In this document: positions 1 to 13,960 of the stretch, one piece after another
Layout of the letters: each line of letters opens with the position of its first letter
How positions within the stretch are numbered: position 1 is the stretch's first letter
NCBI GenBank assembly: GCA_963662155.1
Contig: OY759270.1
Coordinates: forward strand, 50,432,303 to 50,496,302
Reading direction: 5' to 3'
Origin: Lamellibrachia columna
Lineage: Eukaryota; Annelida; Polychaeta; Sabellida; Siboglinidae
DNA: 64,000 bases
Translations under genes and position numbers: made by a program
The notes under the pieces: model-generated
The model's input: only the letters and a program-made list of their open reading frames with translations
What the model was told of the DNA's origin: nothing
The model's database searches: none

Positions 1-107
1 GAAAGAGTACTAATTTAGTAAAAAAGGCCAAAATATGTTCCATGTGTTGAGTTTGGACGCAAGTAGCATGGCCATATCCTATTGGCAAGAGTAGGAATAG
101 ATGTAAG

Positions 108-995
<888 letters not shown>

Positions 996-997
996 AT

Positions 998-1054
<57 letters not shown>

Positions 1055-1254
1055 GGTAGAATATCTGGTTCGAGGAGGAGAATGTGTCCTGAGAAACGAT
1101 GTTATGTGGTATTCAGTTGCACGGTCGTAGCATCGGCATGAACTGCATTAGTAATGCCTTTTGATGGGGGTGTAATGAAACGATAGCCAGTCAAAGTCAA
1201 ACAACCACCTATGCAACCAGTCAGTCAGGTAGTCAAACTCGGAGCATGTCTTAA

Positions 1255-1425
1255 TTGGTAGCTGGCAATGTGACCGACGATACCTTAACAGTTGCTGGTA
1301 CACGCTCTCTTTGCCACGAAGCATAGAGACGCTCCCGACATAATTCGATCGTAGTTGTGCATTCACGTGAAACTTGCAGGACAACCGCCATCTTGGACAC
1401 GTTGCCTTTCTGTGTAGCTGCGCCT
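1255..1425 (-). repeat. R1 dispersed repeat, reverse copy 1
   Basis: This segment matches, in reverse orientation, 15,650-15,810. The shared core reads ATAATTCGATCGTAGTTGTG and continues through CCGCCATCTTGGACACGTTG. Related reverse copies lie at 10,215-10,636 and 23,205-23,320. No coding potential is credible; the short open frame across it is a repeat artefact. Confidence 0.75.
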
Positions 1426-2131
1426 ATGGTCCAGGAACTGAGTTACGCCTCAGGGGTTGGTGTCGAAGGCGAAGGAGGGTGTTACGCATGCTGTGTAGCA
1501 TAGATAAGAGACATTGAATGCGCAGTTTGCTAAGACAACTATCTTATCGTTATGGAAACATTATTAACCACGAATTAAAGCAAAATTTTCAAATGCGTAT
1601 TGAAATTGCTTAGTTGAAAATGACATGTGTTTTGTTAACCAGATTAATGAAACTTTTGAGGAGTCGTTGATGGGGAACACAATGAAAGGCTTTAGAAAGG
1701 TTTAGTAAATTTGGCGGCGTTTGTTCATGGAGGAAGCCCAGTCATTGACTGCCTCCACAAGCTGAAACACCGACACCACGTGTACATCTTCCTTATTTAA
1801 CATTATACTTCCTCTTTGTGTTGTCACGTGTGGTCGTCTATTTTATTATCATAAACATCAGTCTAGTCTGAATTACAGACCAGATCTTAATACCGCTGTC
1901 CTACATAATAATCAATGTACATTATGGATGTACGTAGTTAAGGGATGCCACTGGCCTATATGCGAATGCCCTTGTTAGTTGTCTGTGCATTTTCTTTTAC
2001 ACATATTGACAATGTTGGCATTTACTTAATCAACAGGTACTTCCACAGTTACTGTCCTCGAATAATACCTGATGTCCAATCTACACTGTCGTGTGCTACT
2101 GCTATTTCATACCGTCTTGTTTTTTCCTCCC
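1426..2131. other. Gene-free stretch
   Basis: A/T-rich sequence of mixed composition. I see no credible coding region, RNA gene or repeat in it. An open frame at 1,945-2,241 has no recognisable domain and ordinary local base composition. Confidence 0.5.
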
Positions 2132-2135
2132 TTAA

Positions 2136-2325
2136 AGGGGGGGTGAAGCACTCGAACAACCATAGCCCAAACATAATAACATACCATTTACAGTATATAT
2201 CACCCTTATATGATGGGCGCAACGCCACGGTAATTTTGTAATATCCTTTTAAACTTTGCCATTATCTTCGCTGGGCGGCGCCATATTGCTCTGCGGGGGG
2301 CTCAGCGGCAGAGTGGTTTGAGTAC
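2136..2325 (+). repeat. Left diverged terminal inverted repeat
   Basis: About 190 bp showing scattered matches to the reverse complement of 9,460-9,645. The outermost 15 bases and the GTGGTTTGAGT block are best conserved; the middle is largely unalignable by eye. Confidence 0.45.
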
Positions 2326-3165
2326 GAGCTCCTGGCACCGCGTTCACACAGTAAAAACCTATCGGAAAAACGGCCGAAACGCATGGAAAATCGAATAAAA
2401 AGAAAACTGGTGTGCACTGGATGGCTCCTGGATATATCAACTAGTACTACAAATGCAAGAAAAAAACTTTTGATCGACTTTCGAGGAAGAATTTGCAGCG
2501 GAAAAGGTGGTTGCAAATGCGGAAATTGCCGTGTCCGCCAGCCGCAGGCACTGCGAGTGACCACTTTTCCGATGCAGATTACAAGACAAAAGACGTATGT
2601 GATGAGCATGGACAGACGGTGAGCATCAATATGTCATTCTTGGTCAAAGACACCGTTCCATCTTAGATCTTTTTTTCCGCATATGACCATGCATCTACAG
2701 ACTATTCTGCGACAAGGAAACGTCATATATCAGAGGGCAGAGCGATGCGTAGGAAGCGACGAGCCGAAACCAGGTTAGTAAATTGGATTACCGTTACCAT
2801 TGTGACTTATCACTACGATTACAATATAGTTCCACCCCAATAAGCACAGCTGTGCTTCAACGTCAGCATATATATGACCCACAGTAAATCGAAATATATG
2901 AATACAATAAAGTGCGAGTAAGTGTTAATAGTTTGATATAATTACGAGTGTTTTCCAATCCGCCGATTTATTTTCGACGTGATCAGATGTACCGTCAATA
3001 CGTGGCCGTACTCAAAACAATAACAATAACTCAGTAAGTGCTACAGGATATACTGCAGCCTTGTAACATGGCCTTGGCGTATGTACTAGGCAAAATTATT
3101 CAAGAAAATAATTTTATATTATTTATTGACTATTAATAATTAAGTCTCATACTCTTGTGTTCTAA

Positions 3166-3739
3166 ATGCCTAGAGAGCAAGCGGCAAGCGTAAGGCTAAG
3201 CCTGGGGGGGGGGGTTAGATGCATGGGAGAAACACGACGAAAAGACAGTATAGACTATAGTGCAACAGAAGCCTACTATTGCTGTTTACATTTCAAATTC
3301 TTTATGGAAATATTTAAATATACAAATACTTTCATTGTGATTAAGTGCAAATGCAGTTAAAAAATATTTTTTCAAGTATTTAAATATTTAAGTAAAATGC
3401 ATTTCACCCATGCAATGTCTAGCTGGAAAGGAAACTAAGGCATCGTCATCTACCCAGTTGAACACTGTCAGATTACATGTCTGCTTTCTATAATGACACT
3501 TTACAATTTCTGTCTGAATTCTTGTGACTTGACAATAAGGCAAAATTATATAAAATGAATTTGCTTTATTGATCAGATTAAACCCCACATGTAATAACCG
3601 GAAGTTCATAAAGAGATGTATTAATTATATTTTATTCTAACACGACTGATAACACTGTAATGAATATCGTGGGGGAGGGGGCAACTGTCGGCAACCCACA
3701 ATAGTATTAGTACAAGCTATACATATGAAGGAAGTATAT
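3166..3739. other. No supported gene; short G-run
   Basis: A/T-rich sequence with a run of nine G at about 3,207. Short open frames on both strands lack any recognisable motif. Confidence 0.4.
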
Positions 3740-4086
3740 CAGGCATGGGGTCAATTCTGTTTTGTCAATTCCAAAAAATCAGTTCTAATTCCGCCTTGCA
3801 AAAAATCAATTCCAACTGTTAAAATCCTAGGCTAAAGAAAAATTCAAATCCAGTTCGTTTTAACACAGTTTTATTTGTCACGTGTGCACAATCATATTTA
3901 ATTAGATATGATTAAAAAATTATTGTTCGTTAAATGCACACATACACACACACACACATATATATATATCAGGTTTGCCATAAAAAACCTTAAAATGGCA
4001 TCCAGCCATTTCATATGTACTTTCTGCTGCGAGTTTTTTTTAATCTGAGTTTTGAACAGTTTCCCCTGTTTATATTGGGTCCAGGT

Positions 4087-5118
4087 CATTTGCCCCCCTC
4101 CCGGACATTTGCCCCTTTCTCACTTGCCCCCCAAACATTAGCCCCTTGCCTTATTCAAAATCTGGACATTTGCCCCCGTCCGTAGCTTCTGGATTATTTG
4201 TAAGTTTTTTTAAGAAATGTTTTTTTAACTTATTTTTTTTATTTCTGAACATGAATTCAAGATATATATTACCCTAATTGCATTTAATGTTCTTTGTGCC
4301 AGATCAGCCAAGTAAATTACTTTATGTAGTTGGAGATGATCCTGTAATCAAAGGATTATCTTTATTGCAATTGTGGAAGAAGTCAGTGACATTAGGACCA
4401 GGACATGTTAGGACAATTGAGGATATTTGAAAGAAGCCATCTCAACAAGGTTTCTTTTGAATTGCATTTACCATGGAGAGTTGGAGTGACTCCATTTTTC
4501 TATAAAACTGGATGCACAAGCCAGAGTTGTCAGAAAACACTTATAACTTCATCATGGAAATTACTACTAGCATCCGAGGAGGTCAGAAGCTATGTTTTGA
4601 GTGTCATTCCTACACCAAGAAGGGGGACCAACAAGATTACTCTTCAATGGGAGTGAAGCCAGCATCGATCCTAATCATGCAAGGGTGCTGTGGTCACTGA
4701 TCTGATCTCCAGATCCAGAATGTGATCAACAAGACTGCCTGCAACCATGATGGTGACACGGCACAGATAGAAGCTGCCAAGGTCCGTGAGGACCTGAAAA
4801 CTAAGGCAGCTAATACCAGGGGCACTCCAAACCAGCTGATCTCTGACTCGTTGCTGTCCACAAGTTTGTGGAAGCATCACCCAAAGAACCCATCTTCCAC
4901 CACTGATCTGACTATCAATGATACCTGGAAGACAACTGGTAACAAGATCATCTCATACACACTCCAGGGGATAGGCCATTGCATTAGGCTAAAGTGACTT
5001 CGACTTGTCATTGAATGTTATGTTATTGTAGTAATAATGATAAAACTGCAAACTGATTTTCACTTGTCAACTATCATAGAAAAAAGGGGCAGATGTCCGG
5101 AGGGGGGGAGCAAATATA
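4087..5118. repeat. Inner inverted repeat enclosing about 1 kb
   Basis: CATTTGCCCCCCTCCCGGAC at 4,087-4,106, continuing to CATTTGCCCC, is mirrored at 5,081-5,118 by GGGGCAGATGTCCGGAGG followed by GGGGGAGCAAAT. The left arm contains several tandem CATTTGCCCC words. I could not find a convincing target duplication, so this is either a nested non-autonomous transposon or part of the enclosing hAT. Confidence 0.5.
4540..4890 (+). pseudogene. FLYWCH-type zinc-finger fragment, frameshifted
   Basis: Three reading frames successively carry the parts of a FLYWCH domain. SIRGGQKLCFECHSYTKKGD (about 4,571-4,630) is followed in another frame by SCKGAVVTDL (about 4,675-4,705) and then by NKTACNHDGD (about 4,725-4,755). 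Next comes the charged helix usual after this finger, IEAAKVREDLKTKA. Stops and frame changes break the gene. FLYWCH fingers bind DNA and occur in host regulators and in MULE-type transposases. Here it sits inside the hAT-like element, so capture of a host or transposon exon is likely. No transposase catalytic region follows. Confidence 0.6.
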
Positions 5119-6547
5119 CTAGGAGGCAGATTTATATCGCTCTCAGTTGTGGTATCATTGATATTTCATCAAATTTACTGGAAAGTTTGAGTCTTCAACA
5201 TCCTAATCTCCAACATGTATTCTCCATGGGGACATTTTTAATTACTACAAAGGGCAAACCCTACAGCCACATGTAACAGCATTGTACAGGTGACCAGTGA
5301 CATGTGTAGTATTGGAAACTTGTGGGCTGAACATTAGGCTTGGATAAAAAAGAGGCTGCATTCAAGTGGGGCAGGCTTCCTCTCTCACACAAAGGGAATG
5401 AGCAGACAGGTGCCATTAATTGGCAATCTCTGTAAATAAACCTTGTACACTGAGAAAGAAAATGAGGCCTGAATGGTCTGATTTTGGTTTTACTGTCTGT
5501 TACAGTAACTTAGTATTTCTTTTTGAAGCAAATGCTTGATTATATTGTTCTTGGTCACAATGTTTCAATACCAGAGTAGACAGTGTCTATGCTGTAATGT
5601 TGACAACTTCCTGGCTGTTACCAGATTCAGGGTGACATGCTAATAGCAGACAAATATGATTTTAAAAGTAATATAAGTAAATATAAGGGTAAATATTAAC
5701 AGTATCAAGTCAATAATTCCAACAAAATCAATTCCAATTCCCAAAAAATAAATTTTGAAAAAAATAAATTCCAATTAAAAAAACATTTTTGAAGTCAATT
5801 CCAATTCCGTAACTGGAATTGACGGTCACTTCCAATTCTGGAATGGAATTGACCACATGCCTGAAGTATATTCATGACAATATCTTGTCTCTATGTACTA
5901 CAGCAACAGTCATGAACAGTATAATTGAATTGAAACAAGCTTGTCTGTGGGGCTTTTGTCGGGAGGGGCTTTTGTCCATGCACCATACTATCTAGCAGAT
6001 GCTTTCAGTATAATACCTAATAATTATATATATATTTACATTTATAAGGTAAAGATGTCACAAGCATAGATCTGCATTTGGTCCAATAACAATATTCATG
6101 CATTATGTTATCTAAATCGAGTGGCAGATATAAAATAAGTAACCCCATAGAAAGTATTGGACCCCTTATAGAATTTTGACCTCCCTGGCCCATTGAAAAC
6201 AGTGCAATGTTGATTAGATAATATAATACACTTTGGAGCTAGGATGCTACAATTTTGGTTACATGCGTTTGGTTATGTTACCAGTGGCATTCGTCAAACT
6301 AACCAAACAGATTCATTAAAAACATTAAGAGATCAGTGAAAGACCCATTGGTTGAATTAACATGGCTCCATAGGGAAAATGCTTTTCCCTGTGGTTGATT
6401 ACTTTATATATTCTATATGACACTGGCACTCTTATATTCTAAAAATAATATATACAAGAGAAAGTTTCTCACGTTGTGATTAATTTTTATTATGCAAAAG
6501 ATGAATTTTGTAAAATTTTCAAGTCACTGTATGTGTAATCTTTTCAG

Positions 6548-6865
6548 ATGAAGGATTCACCATTGGTTCGTACAAGTACAGGTACTAGTTTTGAAGCGTC
6601 CAGCGCTACGGGTGATGCCGTCAATCTTTACATTACGGATGTCACCTTTAGTGCCATCACTGCTACTACTGCTGTGGCACCACATACAACTGATGCTGAA
6701 ATGCAAATCGATCCAGTAACGATATTTCAAGTGCGACACTTCGCGAATGCTGCTGTAGTAATGGATGACATTATTGCACTACTCCTATGTGAAGCTTCCA
6801 TCAGATTCAGTGAGAATAAAGACATTGGTGCAGATGATGCACACTATGTGATAACAGCGACATAA
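6548..6865 (+). pseudogene. Unidentified reading frame, possible exon
   Basis: A 105-codon frame beginning at an ATG immediately after a good splice acceptor (TTTTCAG at about 6,541-6,547). It is rich in Thr/Ala/Asp and has no recognised domain. Residues FQVRHFANAAVVMDD resemble LQVRDFANFLVVMEA, the first exon of the right-end gene of the Polinton (57,163). About nine of fifteen positions are identical. This may be chance or a trace of a related element. I assign no function. Confidence 0.3.
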
Positions 6866-7084
6866 CCGAGGGTAACTCAAGCAGCTCCGACACCTGTGAG
6901 AAAGAGAAGAAGTTTGTCATTCGTGAGAAAAACTTATGTCACTTTTCTGCACCTGCCACACACCAAACAGCCATAAACTGTGACACAGGTTGTACTCATG
7001 TCTGATCTATCAGCCAAGGTCTTTCGGATACTGGGGTGTCTGTCAGAGGAAAGTGTGCTGATTTCTACCCCTGGATGAGTGAAA

Positions 7085-7580
7085 GGTGAATTGAATATGT
7101 TAGGTGTACATGTACTATCAGTCAGAATAAGTAGTGTATTGGTGTATATTTACTGCCAGTAATGTATTGGAACAGATGGTTGGTGTGCAAGTACTATCAG
7201 TCAGAACAAGTAGTGTATTGATACATATGATTGGTGTACATTTACTGTCAGTACAAGTAGTGTATTTGGTAGAGAATGAGACGCTTGGTTTACATTTGCT
7301 GTCGGTAGGAACAAGTAGTAAATTCAGTCAGAAGAAGTAGTATATTGGATACACATGATTGGTGTACATTTACTGTCAGAAGAAGTAGTGAAATGGTGCA
7401 GATTCCAGAATGAGAACATTGGTGTACATTTACTGTTGGTAGGAACAAATAGTGTATTGGTATGCATGATTGGTGTACATTTACTGTCAGTCAGAACAAG
7501 TAATATTGTTACACATGATTGGTGTACATTTATTGTCCAATCAAAACAAGTAGTCTATTGCCATTGGTACAGATGATGAT
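7085..7580 (+). repeat. Degenerate minisatellite, unit about 40-60 bp
   Basis: About ten imperfect tandem units share GATTGGTGTACATTTACTGT plus a following CAG(TCAGAA)CAAGTAGTGTATTGGTA block. Unit length varies through small deletions. Open frames running through it are repeat artefacts. Confidence 0.8.
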
Positions 7581-8015
7581 GGTGAAACAGTTAAAATTTC
7601 CTAAGCTAAACTACCAGTATATTTGATATGTTGTGGCATAATAATGATGTGTGTAACTGTGATATCCATGTTCCAGGTTGTATTTCCCGGTGGTAGAAGT
7701 CACTGTTTTAGGTCAATGTTTAGTCTTGGTTTCAGTCGTTCTAGTTAGCCTTATTTCTTTGGTTTTACTATGTGAATAAACGTTTGATATATTTTATGTT
7801 GGTCTCAATATAAATGAAATTGTGTGTAGTGACATGCAAGATGCTGCAGGTAACATTTTTGTTGACAGAAATGGGATATAGATAAGAAGGCATTAACATC
7901 ATTCAGTTATTAATATTTTAGTGGGAATTTTTGTAGTTTTCCAGGTTGTTTTTCGACCTGCTGCATACTGTGGGTGCCTCACAATTTGTCTATAACAGAC
8001 TATTAGTACACTCAC

Positions 8016-8901
8016 CTGTGTCAGGTCAATCTCCATAGCTAAACTTTCCATCAATTCAATTCGGTTCAGAATAGACATCACAGATCCTTCCCACATCGCA
8101 GGATGGGATTACTTGTCTTGCCTTTCCTGAGCCTGAAATATAATTTGTCAGGGTTAGTTGATAGCACTAATTCCATAATTACCATAATAGTTGCAAAACT
8201 GTGAACATTACATACTGTCAGTAGTTAATTATTGTTATTTAAATTATTACATTGCACCAAACAACAAGGTGTTGTGGTGTGCTACAGAGAGGGGTGATTA
8301 CAAGTACGAATATTAATGTAATCATGATTACAGTAATTATTGCAATCACAATTGCTAATGTAGTCATGATTACAATCATTATTACAATCACGATTACGGT
8401 AACATTTAAGAATATATATATATTCACATAATGAATTAAATAAACCCTCATGTTATTATTGTCATCAATGTTATTCAACACAAAATCAAACACAATATTA
8501 AAATACAGTCACGGTACACTTCATTAGATCAGATACAAAATAAACAGAAAAGCCTGCTTGCATTGCCATTGTGATTGTAGTTCGGACCTCGCCCTCGGGC
8601 TAGGTAAAAGAAATATGCAGAAAAAATATGATTATTAAAATGGCAATGATTCGATAACAATTGAATTACTGACCTGCCCACGAATCAATGAGTCGGCACG
8701 CAAATCATGCAATGACAGCAGACCTACATCTAGCACTGCTCTGTTTGTGCATATCACTACAAAATCATCGTCTTCGCCTTCGTACGGTGATGCAAGCACC
8801 AACGCGGTCGGGCACACGGTGCTGCATAGCCATAGCCTAGCCCTAGGCATGGTAGCTTCCTCGGCGCAGCATGATGACTCAACGTAAACGTGCGCAGACA
8901 T
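8016..8901 (-). pseudogene. Two-exon gene candidate inside the TTAA element
   Basis: On the minus strand an ATG at 8,901 opens 76 codons that end at a consensus donor (GGGCAG|GTCAGT, exon end 8,674). A consensus acceptor (ATATTTCAG|GC) opens a second segment at 8,133, and it ends at a perfect donor (ACACAG|GTGAGT, exon end 8,016). Joined in phase, the second segment meets a stop after seven codons. Either the product is about 83 residues or the gene has decayed. I recognise no domain. The first segment is mildly hydrophobic and contains an EGEDDD acidic patch. It could be an old host gene fragment or the transposon's own gene. Confidence 0.3.
8237..8420. other. TAATCATGATTAC-rich low-complexity tract
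   Basis: Repeated ATTACAATCA/TGATTACAGT words on both strands give an imperfect self-complementary region. It probably arose by slippage or is the core of a small inverted-repeat element. No gene. Confidence 0.4.
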
Positions 8902-9459
8902 CGGGACGCAATTTCCACAGGTTCACAACATCACATTACCTAGTCAGGAATCGTTGACAGTCAAAGCGCTGTTGTAGTTTTTCCTGAATCCAACGTCAAC
9001 AAAGGCGAAGCCGACCTGGAGTCTGGAGCGTGACTCGCACACTCGGTGACACTTTACGACTGTCAACCGTTGTTTCCGTGTGGCCTGTCGAAGTAGACTC
9101 TTCGTCTGTGGTTTCCATTTCTCCAAAGATAGACAACTATTACGGAAGTTCAGTAAACAACTAATCGCTAGTAGCAGATCTGGTAAAACTGTCACAAGCG
9201 ATGCATCTATCTTGTCAACAAATAAAAAATAGTTCCGGTATTACGTTATCGCATATTCTCGTTGGTTAGCGTCTCGTGCGTTCGAGAAGTGTGGCGTTTT
9301 CCACGATTTTTTGCGTGTTTTGTTGTAATTTCTTTAACTTTTTTATTTGGAACGAACAAAAACGCAATTTTGTACCCATATCTTTTTTTTCGCTCCAGAA
9401 TGCCTATTTACGAAATAAATCGCAAAAAATCGAAAATTTACATTGATTAGATATACGCG

Positions 9460-9645
9460 ACTCAAACCACTCGTTTCGACAACAAGATGGCGATACGCAG
9501 TGATGCATTTTGTCGATTTTTGTCTCGAACAAAATCAGTTTTTTAGTTTATCTCATAAATTAGCAGGTATCTGTCACCATTAATGCATAGTTTGATAATA
9601 TATATTTAAATATACGGCATAACACAAAATTGCTTCAGTTCCCCT
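9460..9645 (-). repeat. Right diverged terminal inverted repeat
   Basis: Partner of 2,136-2,325. ACTCAAACCACTCG at 9,460 and GATGGCGATA at 9,486 mirror the left end, and TTCAGTTCCCCT closes the element just before TTAA. Confidence 0.45.
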
Positions 9646-9649
9646 TTAA

Positions 9650-10204
9650 GCTTGACAAAAATAAATGTGTGGCCAATATCTTCAACACTAAGAGCCACTA
9701 TTAATTTGGTCTGCTCTTAATTTCCCGGTGTTTAATATTGTTCACCCACATGTTTCCACGGGTATAATATTTATTGATATTTTTCACTTTTGACAGAACT
9801 GTGCCCTTTTCCCAGTAATAAGTTAATAGCTGTTGCGAATAAAAAAAACAATTTATTAAATTGTTTTAGTTACACTTTTTGGCGTGAAACCCATCAGCTC
9901 TGAGAAATTCATGTTCTTGTAAACTCTTTATTTTTATACATACATTTTTTGGACTGAACTGCTTTAATTAATATGACTTAGTGCCCTGGGTTAGTAGAAT
10001 TCACTGGTAGTGGATGAACACCTTCCGTCGTAAACAATAATTAGAAGAATACATTTAGGTCCTATGCGATTGTCAAAGTAATTGATTAACCTTGCTCTTC
10101 CTTACTTTCGTAGCTATCATTTCAGGTGTTGAAAATAATCCCCTTAATAATCTGCTGAATTATCCCCCTCAGATTTAGTGTTTTAGAAACCGTTGCAGTC
10201 ATTT
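9650..10204. other. Gene-free stretch
   Basis: A/T-rich sequence with no supported gene. The segment 10,121-10,190 (CTGAATTATCCCCCTC and neighbours) recurs in the same orientation at 15,521-15,600, so it belongs to a dispersed repeat. Confidence 0.5.
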
Positions 10205-10636
10205 AATATTTGCCGACAATATTTGCTCGTTGGCCTTGGACAGACACTCCTCAATTCACTGCACAGTGTTGCTGGGGTATTCAGGTCATACTGTAAGCAG
10301 TAATGCGGGACTATTGTTTATGCACAATGGCTGTGCAAAGCAAATCGCATCCATTGTTTCCGCTGTCTGCAGACATTGGTTTATCCAGCCCAGGTCTGCT
10401 TTGCCTTTGAAGCCGTTGTGCATGCACATTTATTATCTCAAGATCGCGTGGCTAGTTCTCATGGGGAAGGATTGTATGGAAGGCCGACGCACTAACATCA
10501 ACTAGATCCAATGTTAGCTGGCAATGTAGCGGACGATACCTTGACAGCTGCCGGTACACACTCTCTTGACCATGAAGCCCTCGACTTAATTCGATTGTAG
10601 TTGTGCATTCACGTGAAACTTGCTGGACAACCACTT
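10205..10636 (-). repeat. R1 dispersed repeat, reverse copy 2
   Basis: Both halves of the R1 family are present in reverse. The CCTCAATTCACTGCACAGTG block (about 10,247-10,266) matches the inverted 16,165 region, and the TCGATTGTAGTTGTGCATTC block (about 10,590) matches 15,700. The 19-bp minisatellite of the 15.8-kb copy is absent here. Confidence 0.75.
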
Positions 10637-11054
10637 AGGGTTTGGAATGAATTCCCCATCACTTTGAGGTCAACTGAAACTATAGCTACCTTCCGTTAAA
10701 CAAGATCAAGGTACATTTACTCCAAATTGCATTTTCACCTTATATTTTTGGTTGGTCCCTTGTTCTGGTGAGGCTTTTTGTGCTCCCCTATTCATGATAA
10801 TGCCTAATGATTCTGTTTTGTTGCGCCTGTAAGCTGAGGATATATGCGCTATCGAAGTTTAGTATTATTATTATTAGTAGTAGTAGTAGTAGTAGATACG
10901 TCTGCCATGGCATCTGACGTTAACAATCAAGTTGTTCAGAGCGACGATAACTACCGATCGTCCGCGCCTTTGGCCAGATATATTGATCCTCCCAAGTGCT
11001 TTGAGACTTGCTATTAATAATCTTGTTAACAACGAGGCACACGCACCTTTGTGT

Positions 11055-12845
<1,791 letters not shown>

Positions 12846-13319
12846 GGAGCTGACAAGATCCAAGACACGCTCCAGCGATACTTTAATCACCTACTCCCTC
12901 GCCGGGCTTGGCAATGGAGATGTGCCGAAGACATCAACACACTATTTGATCATTGACCAGGACGGATATACTAGTTACACTATTAAATAACAGGAGTGTT
13001 TCAAGAGTGACTTGCTGTATAAGTAAGTGATCGACTTGGGTGCCGCTCAAACATGCCATATTCGGTAAACAGACCTGTTTCTCCGGCAAAACATGTCACC
13101 TATATCAGTTCGAATATGCACATAATCATGTCGAGATAAACGCACACCTCAAAATGCATAATAAACTGCAACAGTTATATAATTTATATAATTCTGTTTT
13201 ATGCGGTCGTTTAATAAAAAAATCCATGTAACATTTAGTTCGCGCTTAGCATCTCTGTTCCTCATATGGATCGGTTTGCGTGTTGTTGGTTTATTTTATA
13301 ATATGTTTTTGCCCTGAGA
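12846..13319. other. Gene-free stretch
   Basis: No supported gene or repeat; short frames on both strands lack motifs. Confidence 0.4.
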
Positions 13320-13960
13320 TGTTATACACAAGTTGTCGGCGTAGATAAAGTTCCAAATTTCAAGGTGGATAGGTTGGTCATTTGTGTATAATAATAATTA
13401 TGTCGAATATCATTGGCGCCAGTACACTTCCCTGGGTAACCCGTTTCTTTGTCTGCGCCATTGGCTCTTTTTATCATCCAGTGCCACGACAAATCGCCTT
13501 TTTTCGAGCACATTGCGTACTAGGTAAGTAAGATGAAGGTCGCCGATCATCTCTAGCATTTTGGCGAGGAGGTGTCTGATCAATGAAGTAATTAGTCTTT
13601 TTTCAAATCAATCTTCGATATTTTCTGTCAAGTTGAGAAGCTAGTCCGCGCAAGATTTCCAGGACGGAACCCGGCCTGTTCTGGGATAATGTTTCCGTCA
13701 ATTTGTTGGGCGAACTGGTTCAACTTGTAGGTATGGCACAGCAGGCTGATGGGTCTGAAGCTCCTTGACACAGATTGGTCTTTCCCTTGTTTCAGGGGTG
13801 CCACTACCTTTGCATGTCATCCAGGCCTGTTGCTTTGCCATTTTCAGTGCGTTGATACCGGCTTCGACTTCTGCTGCATTGAACATGTTAGTAAACCCCG
13901 GGTCACTGGGGCATCTTAGCAGCATTTGCTGAACAATTTGGTTTGCTGTAGTGTTGTAAT
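13320..13960 (-). pseudogene. Decayed LINE reverse transcriptase
   Basis: Reading the minus strand from 13,960, pieces of a non-LTR reverse transcriptase appear in order but in shifting frames. EVEAGINALKMAK (about 13,850) is the segment before the fingers. GFRPG (about 13,670) is the conserved Q-GFRPG motif. GSVLAPMIFDI (about 13,400-13,430) is the motif preceding the active site, and YADN (about 13,345) corresponds to the catalytic YxDD, with the last Asp changed. Several stops and frameshifts disable it. It is Jockey/I-like by motif style, but the clade is uncertain. Confidence 0.7.

Larger units (their letters stand above)
3740..5863. mobile_element. hAT-like DNA transposon, 2.1 kb, with 8-bp target duplication
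   Basis: The left end starts CAGGCATGGGGTCAATTC. The right end, reverse-complemented, starts CAGGCATGTGGTCAATTC. Both ends are flanked by the identical 8-bp AAGTATAT (3,732-3,739 and 5,864-5,871). An 8-bp duplication with ends beginning CAG is the hallmark of the hAT superfamily. The subterminal zones are rich in repeated CAATTCCA/GGAATTG words. No hAT transposase is readable, so this is a non-autonomous or gutted copy. The interior contains a second inverted-repeat structure around a FLYWCH pseudogene. Confidence 0.8.
2132..9649. mobile_element. Old 7.5-kb element with inverted ends and TTAA flanks
   Basis: At the left, TTAA (2,132-2,135) is followed by AGGGGGGGTGAAGCA. At the right, the reverse complement of the end reads AGGGGAACTGAAGCA, bounded by TTAA at 9,646-9,649. 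Further symmetric blocks lie at matching depths: CGCCATNTTG about 143 and 153 bp in, and GAGTGGTTTGAGT about 175 and 173 bp in. This points to long, badly diverged terminal inverted repeats. A TTAA target duplication fits piggyBac- or Kolobok-like transposons, but no transposase is readable, so the superfamily is open. The interior holds a nested hAT-like element, a minisatellite and two weak gene remnants. The extent rests on the end symmetry and needs a genome-wide consensus. Confidence 0.5.

Noticed and set aside
7134..7576. Plus-strand frames with repeated GVHLLSV
   Set aside because: They are translations of the degenerate minisatellite at 7.1-7.6 kb, broken by stops in each frame.
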